DNA of 18,494 bases, taken from assembly GCA_019416425.1 (NCBI GenBank), contig DXXK01000093.1:1-18494 (forward strand). The letters run 5' to 3'. Each line of letters opens with the position of its first letter. Position 1 is the first letter of the stretch. Both the position numbers and the translations under genes were made by a program. Below the pieces are notes generated by a model. It had not been told where the DNA came from. It was given only the letters and a program-made list of their open reading frames with translations, and did no database searches. Source of the stretch: Bacteroidales bacterium (GTDB lineage Bacteria; Bacteroidota; Bacteroidia; Bacteroidales; Muribaculaceae). Positions 1 to 9,902 of the stretch are shown here, one piece after another.

Positions 1-285
1 CAGTGTGTCGATCACCTCCATGCGCTTGGAGATGTTCTCGCGGTTGGAACGGAACTGTTCCTTGGCCGCGTCCATGCGCAGGCCCTTGACCTTCAACAGA
101 TAATGGATTATGCGAAAACTCTCGATATTCTCGGCCGTGTAGTAGCGCTGGTTAGTGGCACTCCGGCGCGGAGCACACTCCGGGAACTCCGACTCCCAGT
201 ATCGCAAGGTCGACGTCGGAACGTCCAGCATGGCCGACACATCCCGTATCTTATAGTATTTCTTATCGAAAATCTCGTTATCCAT
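1..285 (-). CDS. MerR-type HTH regulator (partial, C-terminus outside window)
   Basis: The 95 visible residues begin MDNEIFDKKYYKIRDVSAML and contain a winged helix-turn-helix of MerR type: KIRDVSAMLDVPTSTLRYWE near residues 12-31, then an NQRYY wing near 46-50 and the IESFRIIHYLLKVKGLRMDAA helix near residues 54-74. Members of this family bind DNA as dimers, but the effector-binding or dimerisation part lies beyond base 1, so the ligand cannot be judged. It starts 26 bp after the stop of the M23 peptidase gene on the same strand and is probably co-transcribed with it. Bacteroidota often carry this short MerR-like gene beside an M23 peptidase and alaS. The reading frame is open to the window edge, so this is a truncation by the window and not a broken gene. 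The family is clear; the target genes are unknown. Confidence 0.9.
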   Translation of the reverse strand, partial: MDNEIFDKKYYKIRDVSAMLDVPTSTLRYWESEFPECAPRRSATNQRYYTAENIESFRIIHYLLKVKGLRMDAAKEQFRSNRENISKRMEVIDTL

Positions 286-311
286 AATTCCGTTATGCAA
301 CAATCAATTAC

Positions 312-1280
312 TCAGTCCATGATGTCGCCGGCGTTCTCCGCCTGGGATACAAACTCGGCATATTCCTCAGGATCCAGGTCCGAGAAACCATAATTGACCG
401 GGTTCTGGGCTTCGCCGCGGAACCGCACCTCGTAGTGCAAATGTGGCGCCGTGGACTTGCCCGTTGATCCAAGCCGACCTATCTCCTGTCCCTTTTCTAC
501 CCGCTGACCTGGCTCGACCGACATATGCGACAGATGCATGTAGCGCGTCTGATAATTGTAGCCGTGGTCGATCTCGATCATATTTCCGTAGGTATTACGT
601 CGTTCGGCCACGGTGACCTTGCCGTCGGCAGTGGCATAGACCGGCGTACCGACCGCCCCGGAATAATCGAGTCCCGCATGGAACTTTGCCACGCCCGTGA
701 CCGGATCGCGGCGCATACCGTAGCCACCCGACAGGACCGTGCTCTTGACCGGTACCGGCAGGATAGACGGTATATGGTCCAGCTTACCCTTCTGCGACTG
801 GGCCGTCTGCTTAAGCTGGTCGAACGACAGCGACTGGGCGTAGATCTGCCGCTCCAGCATGTCAACCTTCTGAGTCATGAACTTGATCAGGCCACCGTCC
901 GAGACACTGTTCAGCTCGCGGTAACGCTTGTCGTTGTTCAATCCGGCGTAACGGTACATGTCGTTGACCGGCTCCATCTGCAGCATGACGCGGTACAGTT
1001 TGTCGTCGCGGTTCTGGATCTTGGTCAGCACGCTCTGGGCATTGTCCACACGGCGGTTCAGGATCTCGTACTGCTGCTTAAGCGTCGCATTCTCCTGCCG
1101 CAGCCGGCGCTCGCCCGGTGTGTCGAGGATATAATAGAATATAAGGAACAGCCCCACCCCTATCACTGAAGATATCAACAGATAGCGCCCCATACTGACC
1201 ATCCGCCGCCGCAGCGTCGGAAACACCCTCTCGAAGTTGTCCGTCTCGGGATTATATCTGTAATATTGCTGATTACTCAC
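312..1280 (-). CDS. Membrane-anchored M23 (LytM-type) peptidoglycan endopeptidase
   Basis: This 322-residue protein has a cytoplasmic N-terminus, one membrane segment near residues 30-52, a coiled coil near 56-100 and a C-terminal LytM/M23 domain near 180-297. The zinc ligands expected for the family are present: H201 and D205 (HAGLD) and H282 (HLHYE), with H249 (YMHL) and H280 as the other active-site histidines. It probably cleaves peptide crosslinks in periplasmic peptidoglycan, or activates other hydrolases. All ligands are intact, so it should be catalytic. The start is GTG at 1280; an in-frame TAG lies two codons upstream, and the SNQQYYRYNPET start resembles Bacteroidota homologues, so I prefer it over internal ATGs. 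It is transcribed divergently from alaS from a promoter at 1304-1334 and leads into the MerR gene. Confidence 0.93.
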   Translation of the reverse strand: MSNQQYYRYNPETDNFERVFPTLRRRMVSMGRYLLISSVIGVGLFLIFYYILDTPGERRLRQENATLKQQYEILNRRVDNAQSVLTKIQNRDDKLYRVMLQMEPVNDMYRYAGLNNDKRYRELNSVSDGGLIKFMTQKVDMLERQIYAQSLSFDQLKQTAQSQKGKLDHIPSILPVPVKSTVLSGGYGMRRDPVTGVAKFHAGLDYSGAVGTPVYATADGKVTVAERRNTYGNMIEIDHGYNYQTRYMHLSHMSVEPGQRVEKGQEIGRLGSTGKSTAPHLHYEVRFRGEAQNPVNYGFSDLDPEEYAEFVSQAENAGDIMD

Positions 1281-1300
1281 GTTCTAACTTCATTGTCAAG

Positions 1301-1331
1301 TTGCAAAAGTAGTGATTTTTTGCTAATTTTG
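1301..1331 (+). promoter_or_regulatory. Promoter for alaS
   Basis: TTG at 1301-1303, 20 bp, then TAATTTTG at 1324-1331 match the Bacteroidota -33/-7 consensus with ideal spacing. The leader would be about 45 nt and includes a 21-bp tandem repeat. The segment 1301-1334 is nearly palindromic and carries the opposing promoter as well. Confidence 0.75.
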
Positions 1332-1334
1332 CAA
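1304..1334 (-). promoter_or_regulatory. Promoter for the M23 peptidase / MerR operon
   Basis: Read on the minus strand, TTG (1334-1332) is followed by 20 bp and then TACTTTTG (1311-1304), an exact TAnnTTTG -7 element of Bacteroidota primary-sigma promoters. The expected transcription start falls about 15-20 nt before the GTG codon at 1280. It interlocks with the alaS promoter: its -7 element directly abuts the -33 element of the other promoter. Confidence 0.75.
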
Positions 1335-1375
1335 TTCAATTCGAAGTCAATAACATTCAATTCGAAGACAATATA
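1334..1375 (+). repeat. Two 21-bp direct repeats between the divergent promoters and alaS
   Basis: Two adjacent 21-bp units (1334-1354 and 1355-1375) match at 18 of 21 positions. Each contains ATTCAATTCGAAG and the palindrome TTCGAA (1340-1345 and 1361-1366), so the sites lie two helical turns apart on one DNA face. They sit in the start-proximal region of the alaS promoter and just upstream of the opposing promoter. They could be paired protein-binding sites; a chance duplication in AT-rich DNA is not excluded. Confidence 0.6.
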
Positions 1376-1382
1376 TATCAAT

Positions 1383-4015
<2,633 letters not shown>

Positions 4016-4016
<1 letters not shown>

Positions 4017-4885
4017 TGAAGTCAGGACAAGTCATCCTGCCGACCTCATCACGTTGGGGAGTATTCATATTCTCCTTCGTGGTGATGTTCATTTTCACAG
4101 GCATCAGCATCGGGCTGCTCGGAGGGCTCGGACTGTCGGAACGCGTACGCGTCCTGTCGGTGTCCGTGATCCAGGGCATCCTGGTGTTCGTGTTGCCCAC
4201 ACTGCTGACATGGATATTTACCTCTACCGAGCCGGCGTCGGAAATAGGCCTGCGCAGGCACGTATCAGGGAAACTATGGCTATGGGCCATCGGCCTCTAC
4301 GTGCTGGCATACCCTGCACTGTGCCAGACTGTGTTCTGGAACGAGCATATGACCATGCCCGACTCCATGTCCGGTCTGGAACAGACGCTCCGCAAATGGG
4401 AGGCGGCAGGCGCCGAGACCACCCAGGCCATACTCTCGGTCAAATCCGCCGGGGCCATGATCGTCAACTTACTGATCGTGGGACTGTTCACAGGTTTCGT
4501 GGAGGAGATGTTCTTCCGAGCCGGCGTACAGAAACTGATGATTCGTTCCGGCATTAGACCGGTCGTGGCCGTATGGCTGGCGGCCTTGATATTCAGCACC
4601 ATGCACATGCAGTTCTTCGGATTCGTGCCCAGGCTGCTGCTCGGAGCCATGTTCGGGTATGTCTATTACCGCTCCGGCTCCATCCTGATAGCCGCGTTGC
4701 TGCACGGCATCAACAATTCAGTCGTGGTGGTAACCTCATGGATGACCCAGCGCGGAATAATAAACGAGGACATCGATTCGTTTTTCATCAACGAGACCGG
4801 ATTTCCGTGGATATTCCTGGTGTCAGCGGCCGTGACCATCCTGTTCCTGATGCTGACCGGCCCCAGGTCACCATTCATAAAATAA
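4016..4885 (+). CDS. CPBP (CAAX protease/bacteriocin-processing) family membrane protease
   Basis: This is a 289-residue multi-pass inner membrane protein with hydrophobic segments near residues 15-37, 48-68, 87-105, 146-162, 182-198, 205-240 and 262-280. All three family motifs are visible: E163-E164...R168 (EEMFFR), F193...H197 (FSTMH) and H230...N234 (HGINN). These form the glutamate/histidine active site of the Rce1-like Abi/CPBP family, whose bacterial substrates are mostly unknown. The gene overlaps the alaS stop by one base and precedes holA by 30 bp, so it probably belongs to the alaS transcript. Its presence in a run of housekeeping genes says little about function. A role in bacteriocin immunity or protein processing is possible, but no toxin or peptide gene is nearby. 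Confidence 0.92.
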
Positions 4886-4915
4886 AATAGTCCACTATAT
4901 CCTCTATATCCTCCA

Positions 4916-5941
4916 ATGGCAGCAGTCACCGACCACCGCAAACTAATCACCGACATACGTGCCGGCAAGCTACAGCCTGTCTATATACTGATAGGCACGG
5001 AAACATACTTCATCGACCTGATAGTCGACGAGCTGGCGAAGCATGCCATCGCGCCTGACGACCGGGATTTCAACTACAACCTGTACTACGGCAACGACAC
5101 GAACGCCGAGACGGTAATCAACTGCGCGCAGCAGTTCCCCGTAATGGCTGACCGCAAGCTGGTGATCCTAAAGGAAGCCCAGGGACTGCAGAACGCCAAA
5201 GCCGACCTGGACAAGTTCGTGCCTTACATCAGCCATCCCAACTACAACACCACCCTGGTAATCACATATACTGCCGAGAAGACAGCGGCGGTGACGGAGA
5301 TTCAGAAGGCGGCCAACAAGTCCGATGCAGTGGTGTTCAAGTCGGAGTCCCCGCGCGACTATCAGCTGGCCTCGTTCATCAAGGATTACTGCCAGCAGCA
5401 CCACATGGACATCGAGGACAAGGCCGTGGAGATGCTGGCCGACTATATCGGAACGCCACTGAGCAAACTGTTCGGCGAACTGTCCAAGTTGTTTCAGATC
5501 AAGAACGGCTCCGGCAGAATCACCGCGCTGGATGTGGAGAAGAACATCGGCGTGTCCAAGGATTTCACCAACTATGAGCTGCTGCGGGCCATATGCCGCC
5601 GCGACTATCCCAAGTGCTGCCAGATCATCAAGTATTTCCGCAGTAATCCAAAACCGAATCCAACCATCGTGACTGCGGCTATGATCTTCAATTATTTCAG
5701 CAAGATCACAATAGCCCACTTCATCCCCTCTAAGGACGACAATTCGCTGATGACGGTACTGGACAGGAAGAGTCAGTACTTCCTGAAGGAGCTGAAGGAT
5801 GCCATGCGCGCCTATCCTCCCGTCAAGGCCGTGAACGCTATTCATTATCTCCGCGAATTCGACTCCAAGAACAAAGGAGTCAACTCGTTTGGCAACGAAT
5901 ATGATCTGCTGCAGGAGCTGATTTTCAAAATCATGACATGA
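4916..5941 (+). CDS. holA: DNA polymerase III subunit delta
   Basis: This 341-residue protein matches the delta subunit of the clamp loader, which opens the beta sliding clamp ring in the replisome. The N-terminal domain has KLQPVYILIGTETYFIDLIV near residues 18-37, the usual degenerate nucleotide-fold start of HolA. The middle helical domain includes LADYIGTPLSKLFGELSKL (about 178-196). The C-terminal collar domain includes KDFTNYELLRAICRRDY near 220 and the end KGVNSFGNEYDLLQELIFKI. Its length is normal. ATG 4916 gives the expected start 30 bp after the CPBP protease. It is probably co-transcribed with upstream genes. I see no strong promoter of its own. Confidence 0.93.
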   Translation: MAAVTDHRKLITDIRAGKLQPVYILIGTETYFIDLIVDELAKHAIAPDDRDFNYNLYYGNDTNAETVINCAQQFPVMADRKLVILKEAQGLQNAKADLDKFVPYISHPNYNTTLVITYTAEKTAAVTEIQKAANKSDAVVFKSESPRDYQLASFIKDYCQQHHMDIEDKAVEMLADYIGTPLSKLFGELSKLFQIKNGSGRITALDVEKNIGVSKDFTNYELLRAICRRDYPKCCQIIKYFRSNPKPNPTIVTAAMIFNYFSKITIAHFIPSKDDNSLMTVLDRKSQYFLKELKDAMRAYPPVKAVNAIHYLREFDSKNKGVNSFGNEYDLLQELIFKIMT

Positions 5942-6041
5942 TTTTGTATTTTTTTGCGTCTACATCAAATAAAAGATTAATTTATTTGTTATACAAGATA
6001 GGGTTCATTTTGAGCCGCCAGACACGGGGCGACGAGGACCT

Positions 6042-6065
6042 CAATTTAAACTGTTGGTTAAATTG
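6042..6065 (+). repeat. 8-bp inverted repeat in the rpoD leader
   Basis: CAATTTAA (6042-6049) and TTAAATTG (6058-6065) are perfect inverted arms around an 8-nt spacer, 36 bp before the rpoD start. As RNA the stem is AT-rich and weak, so a DNA operator is as likely as a hairpin. There is no U-run, so it is not a typical terminator. Confidence 0.4.
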
Positions 6066-6100
6066 TCAATCAAGGACAGGAGAATTTCTGAAAGTAGAAT

Positions 6101-6961
6101 ATGAGACAACTCAAGATAACAAAGTCAATCACCAATCGAGAGAGTGCGTCGCTCGATAAGTATCTTCAGGAAATAGGCCGTGAGGAACTGATTTCCGTAA
6201 GCGAAGAAGTCGAACTTGCCCAGCGCATCAAGAAAGGCGACCAGGTCGCTCTGGAGAAACTTATTAAGGCCAACCTGCGATTTGTTGTTTCTGTAGCAAA
6301 GCAATACCAGAACCAGGGACTTAGCCTTCCCGACCTGATCAACGAAGGCAATCTCGGTTTGATTCGCGCAGCTCAGAAATTCGATGAAACCCGCGGTTTC
6401 AAGTTCATTTCCTATGCCGTATGGTGGATCCGTCAGTCCATCCTTCAGGCTCTGGCCGAGCAGTCGCGCATAGTTCGTCTGCCGCTGAACCAGGTGGGAT
6501 CGCTCAACAAGATCACCAAGGAGATGGCCCGTTTTGAGCAGGAGAACGAACGCCGTCCATCAACCGAGGAGCTCGCCGAGCGTCTGGACATGTCCGTTGA
6601 CAAGATTTCCGACGCCATCCAGGTCTCCGGCCGTCCCATCTCAGTCGACGCTCCCTTCGTCGAAGGCGAAGACAACTCTCTGCTGGATGTGCTGGCCAAC
6701 GACGACAGCCCAATGGCCGACGCCGACCTCAACAAGGAATCACTCTCGAAGGAGGTGGACCGCGCACTGAAGCAACTCTACGACCGCGAGCGAGAGATTC
6801 TGAAGATGTTCTTCGGCATCGGTTGCCAGGAAATGACCCTGGAGGAAATCGGCGCCAAGTTCGACCTGACACGCGAGCGTGTACGTCAGATCAAGGAGAA
6901 GGCTATCCGTCGTCTGAAAGGCCAAAAGAGCAAACTCCTCAAATCATACCTGGGCGAGTAA
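6101..6961 (+). CDS. rpoD: Primary RNA polymerase sigma factor (sigma-70 family)
   Basis: This 286-residue sigma factor directs RNA polymerase to housekeeping promoters. Region 1.2 lies near residues 15-50 (SLDKYLQEIG). Region 2 is at about 52-128, with LIKANLRFVVSVAKQY, DLINEGNLGLIRAAQKFD and the -10-binding FISYAVWWIRQSILQALAEQ. Region 3 is at about 130-205. Region 4 is at about 222-275, with the HTH TLEEIGAKFDLTRERVRQIK. Region 1.1 and the long non-conserved region of E. coli RpoD are absent, the usual form of the Bacteroidota primary sigma factor, which reads the TAnnTTTG promoters seen elsewhere in this window. ATG 6101 fits the conserved N-terminus MRQLKITKSITNRES. The 159-bp leader suggests its own control, but I found no good -33/-7 pair there. 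Confidence 0.97.
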   Translation: MRQLKITKSITNRESASLDKYLQEIGREELISVSEEVELAQRIKKGDQVALEKLIKANLRFVVSVAKQYQNQGLSLPDLINEGNLGLIRAAQKFDETRGFKFISYAVWWIRQSILQALAEQSRIVRLPLNQVGSLNKITKEMARFEQENERRPSTEELAERLDMSVDKISDAIQVSGRPISVDAPFVEGEDNSLLDVLANDDSPMADADLNKESLSKEVDRALKQLYDREREILKMFFGIGCQEMTLEEIGAKFDLTRERVRQIKEKAIRRLKGQKSKLLKSYLGE

Positions 6962-6977
6962 GGATAGCCACTATCCT
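6961..6977 (+). other. Perfect 7-bp hairpin at the rpoD stop
   Basis: AGGATAG (6961-6967) and CTATCCT (6971-6977) pair around a CCA loop, starting in the last base of the rpoD stop codon. No U-run follows, so it is more likely a 3'-end stabiliser or weak attenuator between rpoD and the next gene than a full terminator. Confidence 0.4.
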
Positions 6978-7020
6978 AACGCATTATACCACAACAATAC
7001 AACATGTCATATCATAGCCT

Positions 7021-7725
7021 ATGCCAAAGAATATACTTTTGACTATATTCCTTGTCATGGGCTTGTTGCTTTCCTCGGGAGGCACTCAAGCCCTGGGCAA
7101 AACCATAAAATACCAGGTCAAGTCCACATCAGGACTCAGTCAGATGACTGAACCGACGGACTCTGTGGATGAGTCGGAGCAGTTCTTCGACACCGGAGCG
7201 CTGGTCACCATAAAGGAATCCGAACATGTTGCCGAGAGTCTATTTCCAAAGAGTACATTCGATCTGGCCAAGTCCCATTTCACATGGGGGGCCGAGTTCG
7301 GATCATCAATCGACATGTCCGCGCGGAATATGTCCACATTTGACATCGACGTCAATATCGGATATAAGAACGCCTACATCAAGGTGGCTGGTATAGGTGC
7401 CGGACTGCACCGAGGCATCTCATCGGGACTGAATTTCATTCCTGTATACGCCCTGATACGTACCTCGTTCCGCAAGCGTCCCTCGCTGTTCTTCCTGAAT
7501 GCGCTGGCAGGATACTCGTTCAACCGCATTCCAGGATCGAACGTCCACGGTGACATCATCGCCTCGCTGGGATGCGGAATAAATCTGACTCGGTCTCGGC
7601 ATGCGAAATCCTATATCATCCTCTCGGCCGCTTCCCGCTACTTCGACAAGAAACATGAAGAGCTGACAGGCATCGACACCCGCTCCATAGTAATGGCGCG
7701 TCTGCAGATCGGCATAAACTTCTAA
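7021..7725 (+). CDS. Exported protein, predicted outer-membrane beta-barrel, function unknown
   Basis: I do not recognise this 234-residue protein. It opens with a Sec signal peptide (K3, hydrophobic LLTIFLVMGLLLSSG, likely cleavage after TQA or ALG near residues 25-27). Residues about 28-80 are polar and acidic. From about residue 80 to the end it has alternating amphipathic strands (HFTWGAEFGSS, FDIDVNIGYK, AYIKVAGIGAGLHRG, FFLNALAGYSF, ASLGCGINL, IILSAASRYF), ending SIVMARLQIGINF. A terminal phenylalanine is typical of outer-membrane beta-barrels recognised by the BAM machinery. It lies 59 bp after rpoD and 15 bp before the M3 peptidase gene, so it is probably co-transcribed with the peptidase. 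An 8-strand barrel is plausible but is an inference. Confidence 0.7.
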   Translation: MPKNILLTIFLVMGLLLSSGGTQALGKTIKYQVKSTSGLSQMTEPTDSVDESEQFFDTGALVTIKESEHVAESLFPKSTFDLAKSHFTWGAEFGSSIDMSARNMSTFDIDVNIGYKNAYIKVAGIGAGLHRGISSGLNFIPVYALIRTSFRKRPSLFFLNALAGYSFNRIPGSNVHGDIIASLGCGINLTRSRHAKSYIILSAASRYFDKKHEELTGIDTRSIVMARLQIGINF

Positions 7726-7740
7726 AACCAATAATACAAC

Positions 7741-9879
7741 ATGAGAAAAACATTCATCTATACAGCCTTAACCATCATGGCATTCGCAAGCACATCCGAT
7801 GCAGCCGGCAACACCAATCCGCTGATCACCGGCACTACAACACTATACGGCACAATGCCCTTCTCCAAACTGACAGCCGCCGACATGGAGGAGGCGGTGA
7901 TGGAGGGCATCAAGCTCCAGAACCAGGAGATCGACGCCATCGTAAACCAGCGCAGCGTCCCCACGTTCCAGAACACCATAGTGGCCCTGGACCGCAGCGG
8001 CGAGGTACTGAGCCGCGCAATCCTTGCGCTGAGCAACATCGAATCGGCCAACGGCACCCAGGAGATCATGGACGCCTACACCCGCGTCACTCCCGAACTG
8101 TCCAAGCACGAGACGGACATCATGCTGAACCAAAGGCTCTGGGACCGCATCAAGCAGGTACACGACCTCGCAGACAAGGATGAGTCGCTGACTCCCGAGG
8201 ACCGCCGTCTGATCAACAAAACCTACGACAGCTTCGTGAACTCCGGCGCGAACCTGAAGGGCGTCGACCGCGAGAAATTCCGCAAGCTCCAGGCCGAGCT
8301 GTCGGACCTGAACGTGAAGTTCTCGCAGAACGTCACCAACGAGATGAAGGATCCCAGCCGCCGTATGTGGCTGACCTTGGACCAGCTGGACGGCATTCCC
8401 GAGACCATCAAGGCCGCATACCGTGAGGCTGCCGCCGAGGCCCTGAAGGCTGACGGCAAACCTGATGACGGAACGCTCTATCTGGTGACCATCTACCGTC
8501 CCAGCTACGCTCCGTTCATGACCTACAGCACAAACCGCGACCTGCGCAAGCGTCTGTACGACCTCAACAACACCACAAACATCGCCGGCCCATTCGACAA
8601 CACCCAGATACTGAAGGACATCGCCAACATTCGCCTGGAAATCGCCCAACTGATGGGCAAGAAGAACTTCGCCGAATACAAGCTTCAGGACACCATGGCC
8701 AAGACTCCCGAGGCTGTCCAGGAGTTCCTGGAAGATCTAAACAAGAACTACACCGAGGCCATGCGCGGCGAGATCAACGAACTACAGGACTATGCCCGCA
8801 AAACCCAGGGCGCTGACTTCGTGCTCCAGCCGTGGGACTATTCCTTCTGGTATGACAAGCTGAAGAACGACCGCTACGCCTACAACGAGGAGGACATGAA
8901 ACCCTACTTCGAGCTGAACAACACCATCAAAGGCGTACTTGGACTCGCCACGAAACTCTACGGCTATACTTTCAAGGAAAACAAGGACATCGACTTATAT
9001 CATCCCGATGTTAAGGCATTCGAGGTATATGATCGCGACAAGAAGCTGCTCGGCATCCTCTACACCGACTTCTTCTACCGCGAGACAAAACGTCCCGGTG
9101 CCTGGATGACCGAGTTCCGCTCCGAGTCCAAGGACGAGAACGGCAACCGCATACTGCCGCTCATCTCCATCGTATGCAATTTCTCAAAGCCCGTGGGCGA
9201 CGGGCCCGTCCTGCTGAACACCGACGAGGTGGAGACATTCCTGCATGAATTCGGCCACGCCCTCCACGGTCTCTCCAGCCAGGCCACCTATCCCTCGCTG
9301 GCGGGCACAAATGTGGACCATGACTTTGTGGAGCTCTTCTCGCAGTTCAACGAGAACTACCTGACCCGTAAGGAATTCCTGGACACATTCGCCAAACACT
9401 ACAAGACCGGCAAGAAGATGCCCAAGGAGCTGATCGAGAAACTGATCACCTCCTCGCAGTTCGGCGCCGGCTACCAGACCATGCGTCAGCTGGGCTTCGG
9501 ATTCCTCGACATGGCCTACCATACAATCGAGGAGCCGCTCCGTGCCTCCGCGTCAGTCAAGGATTTCGAGGAGAAGGCCCTGGATCCCGTCCGCATCTTC
9601 CCCGCTGTCGGTGACGGCATGATCTCCCCCGCGTTCTCGCATGTGTTCGCCGGTGGCTACGCCGCAGGATATTACGGTTACAAGTGGTCGGAGGCACTCG
9701 ACGCCGATGCATTCGCAGCGTTCAAGGAGAACGGCGTGTTCGACCGCAAGACAGCCGACAAGTTCCTGAAGATGCTTCAGAGCGGAGACACAGCGGATCC
9801 CATGACCCTGTATGTGGAATTCCGCGGAAAGAAGCCCACCAACGACGCATTGCTGGAGCGAGACGGAATCAAGAAATAA
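7741..9879 (+). CDS. Exported M3 family zinc metallopeptidase (Dcp/oligopeptidase-like)
   Basis: This 712-residue protein begins with a signal peptide (MRKTFIYTALTIMAFASTSD, cleavage near A21-A22), so it should act in the periplasm. It belongs to the thimet oligopeptidase / peptidyl-dipeptidase family that degrades short peptides. The zinc site is H502-E503-x-x-H506 (HEFGHALHG) with E531 as third ligand, 29 residues after the first histidine as in characterised M3 enzymes. The substrate-binding motif HVFAGGYAAGYYGYKW lies near residue 634. One oddity is DFVELFSQ around the third ligand, where the family usually has a proline (ELPSQ or EAPSQ). The E. coli Dcp itself is cytoplasmic, so export here is typical only of the Bacteroidota branch. 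The gene lies 15 bp after the beta-barrel gene and 23 bp before nadC. Confidence 0.95.
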   Translation: MRKTFIYTALTIMAFASTSDAAGNTNPLITGTTTLYGTMPFSKLTAADMEEAVMEGIKLQNQEIDAIVNQRSVPTFQNTIVALDRSGEVLSRAILALSNIESANGTQEIMDAYTRVTPELSKHETDIMLNQRLWDRIKQVHDLADKDESLTPEDRRLINKTYDSFVNSGANLKGVDREKFRKLQAELSDLNVKFSQNVTNEMKDPSRRMWLTLDQLDGIPETIKAAYREAAAEALKADGKPDDGTLYLVTIYRPSYAPFMTYSTNRDLRKRLYDLNNTTNIAGPFDNTQILKDIANIRLEIAQLMGKKNFAEYKLQDTMAKTPEAVQEFLEDLNKNYTEAMRGEINELQDYARKTQGADFVLQPWDYSFWYDKLKNDRYAYNEEDMKPYFELNNTIKGVLGLATKLYGYTFKENKDIDLYHPDVKAFEVYDRDKKLLGILYTDFFYRETKRPGAWMTEFRSESKDENGNRILPLISIVCNFSKPVGDGPVLLNTDEVETFLHEFGHALHGLSSQATYPSLAGTNVDHDFVELFSQFNENYLTRKEFLDTFAKHYKTGKKMPKELIEKLITSSQFGAGYQTMRQLGFGFLDMAYHTIEEPLRASASVKDFEEKALDPVRIFPAVGDGMISPAFSHVFAGGYAAGYYGYKWSEALDADAFAAFKENGVFDRKTADKFLKMLQSGDTADPMTLYVEFRGKKPTNDALLERDGIKK

Positions 9880-9902
9880 ACAATACCACACATATACCCA
9901 AA

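Noticed and set aside
103..393. Plus-strand frame of 96 codons at the window start
   Set aside because: It overlaps the MerR gene on the other strand and shows no features of its own.
525..1169. Plus-strand frame of 214 codons within the M23 peptidase gene
   Set aside because: It is antisense to a gene with a complete zinc site, and its composition is unlike a folded protein.
1266..1382. Longer N-terminus of AlaRS
   Set aside because: It would require translation from upstream of the promoter, and its residues come from the 21-bp repeats and AT-rich leader.
4886..4915. Short CTATATCCT repeat before holA
   Set aside because: Two 9-bp copies in a 30-bp gap are too little to call a regulatory element.
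5938..6159. Small frame of 73 codons between holA and rpoD
   Set aside because: It starts in the holA stop, runs into rpoD in another frame and has no family likeness; the gap is better read as the rpoD leader.
7843..8649. Antisense 268-codon frame in the M3 peptidase gene
   Set aside because: It is a compositional shadow, rich in V, L and G, with no motif.
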